Source: Lachnospiraceae bacterium (GTDB lineage Bacteria; Bacillota; Clostridia; Lachnospirales; Lachnospiraceae). Taken from it: a stretch of 7,604 nt of DNA. The notes beneath the pieces are model-generated. The model was not told the DNA's origin. It saw nothing but the letters and a program-made list of their open reading frames with translations, and ran no database searches. This document shows positions 6,271 through 7,604 of the stretch, in pieces. Positions within the stretch are counted from its first letter, which is position 1, and each line of letters opens with the position of its first letter. The stretch is from NCBI GenBank assembly GCA_021202575.1, contig JAJQCU010000053.1, positions 1 to 7,604 on the forward strand, written 5' to 3'. The position numbers and the translations under genes are program-made.

Positions 6271-6297
6271 GCAGGGCGGAAGGAAGTTCCGCCCTGC
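6271..6297 (+). promoter_or_regulatory. Perfect 11-bp intercistronic hairpin
   Basis: GCAGGGCGGAA (6271-6281), loop GGAAG, TTCCGCCCTGC (6287-6297) is a perfect GC-rich hairpin in the 70-bp gap between the EIIBC gene and the ChbG-like gene. No T-tract follows on the + strand, so it does not look like an intrinsic terminator. It is more likely an mRNA stability or processing element that sets unequal levels of the membrane permease and the enzymes downstream. It ends 7 nt before the ribosome binding site of the next gene (AAGGCGG, 6305-6311). Confidence 0.7.
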
Positions 6298-6320
6298 CGA
6301 CAGAAAGGCGGTACAGGAAA

Positions 6321-7082
6321 ATGATACAGATGATTATTCGCGCTGACGATGTGGGCTACAGCGAGGCGGTCAATTACGGCATTGAGAAATCGGTGAAGGA
6401 TGGCCTGATCGGCAGTGTGGGGCTGATGCCAAATATGTCCGCTGCGGCACATGGATTGAAGCTACTGGAAGGAACCGGCGTCTGCATCGGGCAGCACACC
6501 AACGTGTGCCTCGGAAAGCCCTGCGCTGATCCGAAGCTGATTCCCAGTCTTCTGGATGAAAACGGGAATCTGAAATCCAGCCGGGCTTACCGCGCCGCGT
6601 TTAAAGAAAATCGTGAGATTGTGGAGCTGGAGGAGCTGGTGATTGAGATTGAGGCGCAGTATCACCACTTTGTAGAGCTGGTGGGTCATGACCCGGAGTA
6701 TTTCGAGGCTCACGCGGTGATGAGCCGCAACCTTTCCAGGGCGCTGGAAATTGTAGCCGGGAAATATCAGCTTCCCTACTGTGACATGACACCCATTGAT
6801 ACTGTGGGAACCTTTAAGGGCAGGGAAATCGCATCCTGCGCCATGGGCAGCATGAGCCCGGATTATGATCCTGTGCAATGCCTGAAGGATGCAGTGGCGA
6901 ACGCCAGTCCGGACATGCCCAATATTTTTGTATGCCATCCGGGATATCTGGACGCGTTTCTGTTAAAGTCCTCCAGCCTGACTGTCAATCGCACGAAGGA
7001 AGTGGAGATGCTCTGTGATCCTGCGGTGAGAGAGTGGCTGAAGGAGCGGGGCGTGGAATTGATTACCTATAGGGACATTTAG
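6321..7082 (+). CDS. ChbG/YdjC-family carbohydrate deacetylase
   Basis: This YdjC-type deacetylase has 253 residues, close to E. coli ChbG, which removes an acetyl group from imported, phosphorylated diacetylchitobiose. The ATG at 6321 is chosen because RADDVGYS follows at once, as in the family, and AAGGCGG lies 9 nt upstream. The longer frame from 6216 would overlap the EIIBC gene and add sequence unlike the family. Visible probable metal and catalytic residues are Asp9 and Asp10 (RADDVGYS), His59 (GQHTN), His131 (YFEAHAV) and His206 (CHPGY). The usual HxDxHxH segment is changed here to YFEAHAV, with Tyr127 and Glu129, so the subfamily and its specificity may differ from ChbG. Its place between EIIBC and EIIA genes strongly suggests cytoplasmic deacetylation of the sugar phosphate delivered by this PTS. 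Confidence 0.88.
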   Translation: MIQMIIRADDVGYSEAVNYGIEKSVKDGLIGSVGLMPNMSAAAHGLKLLEGTGVCIGQHTNVCLGKPCADPKLIPSLLDENGNLKSSRAYRAAFKENREIVELEELVIEIEAQYHHFVELVGHDPEYFEAHAVMSRNLSRALEIVAGKYQLPYCDMTPIDTVGTFKGREIASCAMGSMSPDYDPVQCLKDAVANASPDMPNIFVCHPGYLDAFLLKSSSLTVNRTKEVEMLCDPAVREWLKERGVELITYRDI

Positions 7083-7107
7083 AAATCCGGAAAGGAATGT
7101 CAGAGAT

Positions 7108-7604
7108 ATGGGCTTATTCAAAAACTTATTCGGAGGGGCGAAGGAAGAGACCCCCACAATTGTCACCGAAAAAAACACAGTTTATTCCCCCTTGAAGGGT
7201 ACGGTCATTCCCTTAAAAGAGATTGGTGACGGCGTATTTTCAGAAGGAATCCTGGGACAGGGCTGCGGCATCCGCCCGGAAGCCTCCGTGATCGTATCGC
7301 CTGTAGACGGCACCATCAGCCAGGTGGCGGAGACAAAGCACGCGGTGGGCGTCACCAGTAAGGACGGGGTGGAAGTGCTGGTTCATGTGGGTCTGGATAC
7401 TGTGTCCATGAACGGCAAAGGGTTTACTGTTTATGTGAAAGAGGGCGATTCCGTGAAATGCGGGCAGAAGCTTCTTTCCTTTGACAGAAAGGCGATTGCG
7501 GAGGCGGGTTTCCCCGATGTGACGGCAGTGCTCATCACCAACACGGACGATTATCAGGCCGTGGAGCTGACAAAGACCGGCGAGGTGGAGACGGCGGAGA
7601 AGAT
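7108..7604 (+). CDS. PTS EIIA, glucose type (Crr-like); 3' end outside window
   Basis: This single-domain EIIA of the glucose superfamily carries phosphate from HPr to the EIIB cysteine of the permease. The frame is open to the window end with 165 full codons, close to a whole family member, so probably only the last few residues are missing. The fold signatures are all present: VYSPLKGTVIPLKEIGDGVFSEGILGQG near the start, SPVDGTI, then TKHAVGV with His78 and LVHVGLDTV with the phosphorylatable His93. The 15-residue spacing of the two histidines matches E. coli IIA-Glc (His75 and His90). The ATG at 7108 is preceded by AAAGGA (7091-7096) with an 11-nt spacer. It lies 25 bp after the ChbG-like gene, so it is in the same operon. 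Because EIIBC lacks its own IIA domain, this protein is the obvious phosphate donor for it. Confidence 0.93.
   Translation, partial: MGLFKNLFGGAKEETPTIVTEKNTVYSPLKGTVIPLKEIGDGVFSEGILGQGCGIRPEASVIVSPVDGTISQVAETKHAVGVTSKDGVEVLVHVGLDTVSMNGKGFTVYVKEGDSVKCGQKLLSFDRKAIAEAGFPDVTAVLITNTDDYQAVELTKTGEVETAEK

Noticed and set aside
6271..6297. Intercistronic hairpin as an intrinsic terminator
   Set aside because: No T-tract follows on the + strand, and the next gene in the same pathway begins 24 nt later.

Overview
The window reads as a chromosomal segment of a Gram-positive Firmicute, most likely a gut-type clostridium near Lachnospiraceae. This is inferred from strong AGGAGG-type ribosome binding sites, frequent alternative starts, a SufS-SufU iron-sulphur arrangement, BglG-type antitermination and the general protein style. 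No 16S rRNA or tRNA gene is present, so the taxonomic call is only an inference. All recognised genes lie on the + strand.

Region 1 (1-1316) is the end of an iron-sulphur cluster assembly operon: the C-terminal part of the cysteine desulfurase sufS and a complete sufU that overlaps it. Just behind sufU lies a 5'-truncated remnant of a DUF4143-type AAA ATPase (951-1316) with no start of its own, so the locus boundary carries a recombination scar.

Region 2 (1317-2516) is a regulatory unit. A good sigma-A promoter (1349-1377) drives a leader with two RAT-like hairpins, the second overlapping the 5' arm of an intrinsic terminator. A BglG/LicT-type antiterminator gene follows (1600-2436). Its stop codon is embedded in a third RAT-like element whose 3' arm runs into a second terminator (2466-2516). 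The layout suggests that the antiterminator controls both itself and the genes downstream.

Region 3 (2517-2912) has no recognisable gene. It contains a nested inverted repeat and may be a scar or a leader.

Region 4 (2913-7604) is a probable operon: an SGNH/GDSL esterase, a NodB-type deacetylase overlapping it, a PTS EIIBC permease of the glucose/beta-glucoside superfamily, a YdjC/ChbG-type deacetylase, and a separate PTS EIIA truncated by the window end. A perfect 11-bp hairpin sits between the EIIBC and ChbG-like genes.

Taken together, regions 2-4 look like an inducible phosphotransferase locus that imports and phosphorylates a glycoside. It then processes the product in the cytoplasm with three unrelated hydrolase families that commonly remove acyl or acetyl groups. 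The most economical reading is a PTS for an acetylated sugar or oligosaccharide. The substrate cannot be read from sequence, and I do not know of a described system with exactly this combination.
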